Shown here: positions 62,854 through 64,000 of the stretch, one piece after another
Layout: each line of letters opens with the position of its first letter
Position numbering within the stretch: the first letter of the stretch is position 1
Assembly: GCA_028710415.1 (NCBI GenBank)
Contig: JAQTUE010000006.1
Coordinates: 124,001 to 188,000 of the forward strand
Origin: Paludibacter sp.
Lineage (GTDB): Bacteria > Bacteroidota > Bacteroidia > Bacteroidales > Paludibacteraceae
Direction: 5' to 3'
DNA length: 64,000 bases
Position numbers and translations under genes: made by a program
The notes under the pieces: generated by a model
Seen by the model: only the letters and a program-made list of their open reading frames with translations
Databases searched by the model: none
What the model was told of the DNA's origin: nothing

Positions 62854-64000
62854 ATGAAAAAAATTACAAGATTAATTCTCCTGATAGTCGCAATTGTGGC
62901 TTGGGGAAGTGTGGCTAACGCCCAAAACACAGAATGTGCGGGGACATCTACAGTGTCAACACAAGCAGATCTTTTTACGAACGGTTATAATTATACCTTT
63001 ACGACAACAGGGACGGATGTAACCATTACCTTTGAATTATTAGACACAAAAGTAGGATTGGTTGCTTATTTATGGAATCAAACTTCCGGATTTGCTGAAC
63101 TCCCAATGACAGCAACCACAGGTCAAAAATTTACAAAAACCCTTACAGGATTAACGTTAGGATCAGTCATTAATGTGGCCTGTAAATTTGCTTACGCAGG
63201 TGGCCAGGGGATGGCAGTAACTTCATCATTCAACTATACAGTTGGCAACTCATGCGTAGTAGGGCCTCCTGATACTGAGATTCCTGCTGCATTTACAGCT
63301 ACGAAAGGTGCAGTGACAGCAAACTCTGTTGAGTTGTTATTAAACGGAACCGATAATTCAGGTGCTGTAACCTACACCATTGCCTACGGAACAACCACCC
63401 TGACGACCAGTTCGAACTCAGGGATTCAGAAATCGTATATCGTTACAGGTTTAACACCTTCAACAGCGTATTCATTCTCGGTATCCGCCAAGGATGCCTC
63501 AAACAACCAGGCAGCCAACAATCCGATTGTAATACCTGCAACTACTTCAGCCTTACCTGCACCGACTGTAGCAGCGCCAACCCCTCCTGCTTATTCGGCA
63601 CCTAAGGTAATTTCAATATTCAGTGATGCCTATACGCCAATACCTGGAACTATTAATCTTAATCCTGGTTGGGGGCAAGCTACACAAATGACAACTGTAC
63701 AGGTGGCTGGTAACAGTACAATTAAATATGCAAACCTGAATTATCAGGGAACTGATTTTGGTAGCGATGTTAATGTGGTGCCAATGGCCTATTTACATGT
63801 AGATGTTTGGTCGGCTGATGAAACTTCATTACAATTCTTCCTGATCAATCATGCTCCGCAATCAGAAAAGTCAGTACCTTTAATCCCACTGAATTTAAAT
63901 GCCTGGAACAGTTATGATATCCCACTAACTTCTTTTACAAGTCAGGGATTGCTTTTGACAAATATCTATCAGTTCAAAGTTGTAGGATCGGGTGGTAAAA
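62854..64000 (+). CDS. Secreted multidomain protein with WGQ-type domain, 3' end outside window
   Basis: The open frame starts MKKITRLILLIVAIVAWGSV (signal peptide ending ANA) and runs off the window after 382 codons. An N-terminal all-beta domain (about 24-140, TQADLFTNGYNYTFTTTGTD) is followed by an FnIII domain (145-232, LLLNGTDNSGAVTYTIAYG). A WGQ-type domain begins at about 240 (KVISIFSDAYTP, LNPGWGQA, NLNYQGTDFGSD, LNLNAWNSYDIPLTSF). The last two parts are strikingly like 42706-45441. In other Bacteroidota these domains accompany GH16 laminarinases, so a catalytic domain may lie beyond the window. Confidence 0.82.
   Translation, partial: MKKITRLILLIVAIVAWGSVANAQNTECAGTSTVSTQADLFTNGYNYTFTTTGTDVTITFELLDTKVGLVAYLWNQTSGFAELPMTATTGQKFTKTLTGLTLGSVINVACKFAYAGGQGMAVTSSFNYTVGNSCVVGPPDTEIPAAFTATKGAVTANSVELLLNGTDNSGAVTYTIAYGTTTLTTSSNSGIQKSYIVTGLTPSTAYSFSVSAKDASNNQAANNPIVIPATTSALPAPTVAAPTPPAYSAPKVISIFSDAYTPIPGTINLNPGWGQATQMTTVQVAGNSTIKYANLNYQGTDFGSDVNVVPMAYLHVDVWSADETSLQFFLINHAPQSEKSVPLIPLNLNAWNSYDIPLTSFTSQGLLLTNIYQFKVVGSGGK

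Noticed and set aside
1-64000. tRNA, rRNA, riboswitch or prophage genes
   Set aside because: I looked in all large gaps and saw no cloverleaf, rRNA-like or phage-like sequence; weak structured RNAs cannot be excluded by eye.

Overview
The window looks like a chromosome segment of a Bacteroidota bacterium, most likely order Bacteroidales. The supporting evidence is the SusC/SusD pair, at least sixteen proteins ending in a type IX secretion (T9SS) C-terminal sorting domain (YPNP start, G-x-Y-x-V-K end), TAnnTTTG -7 promoter boxes, and A/T-rich leaders in place of Shine-Dalgarno sites. The exact genus cannot be read from the sequence.

Layout. (1) 1-3.4 kb: the 3' end of a GH38-like alpha-mannosidase, then galM and galK on the minus strand. 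(2) 3.4-4.8 kb: non-coding, with repeats including one copy of a 225-bp MITE. (3) 4.8-7.7 kb (-): a membrane-anchored propeller/Y_Y_Y/LuxR-type sensor-regulator. (4) 8.0-29.6 kb (+), transcription unit A: lipoprotein GH3, two twin 752-aa proteins of unknown function, a multidomain GH3, a GH81 endo-1,3-beta-glucanase, a divergent GH3, a 37-aa membrane microprotein and a DUF5107-like protein, ended by a strong terminator. (5) 30.8-53.3 kb (+), unit B: a small secreted glycan-binding-like protein, SusC, SusD, GH16, GH128, GH2, two beta-helix-like surface proteins, a second GH16 and a large GH2. (6) 53.3-54.8 kb: non-coding repeats, including the second MITE copy. (7) 54.8-56.3 kb (+): a PL9-like lyase with its own promoter. 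(8) 56.5-59.4 kb (-): a close paralogue of the first regulator. (9) 59.7 kb to the end (+), unit C: GH16, a three-repeat glycan-binding-like protein, and the start of another multidomain secreted protein.

The whole reads as a very large polysaccharide utilisation locus for beta-1,3-glucan (laminarin, curdlan, callose or fungal glucan). GH81, GH128 and GH16 would cut the chain at the surface or outside the cell via T9SS. SusC/D would import oligomers. The GH3 enzymes would release glucose.

The most interesting signal is regulatory. The promoters of units A, B and C share a rigid multi-block architecture: an ATGTT-N4-AACAY dyad, a TGC-nn-RAATWCA block 30 nt into the module, TTTTTGTGAGG, and a TAnnTTTG box. 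The distance from the end of the dyad to the -7 box is exactly 127 nt in all three. This defines a regulon, and two of the three sites sit beside one of the twin regulators. Three long hairpins built of 11-bp repeats lie in the large gaps between units, and a MITE with different 6-bp target duplications is present twice.
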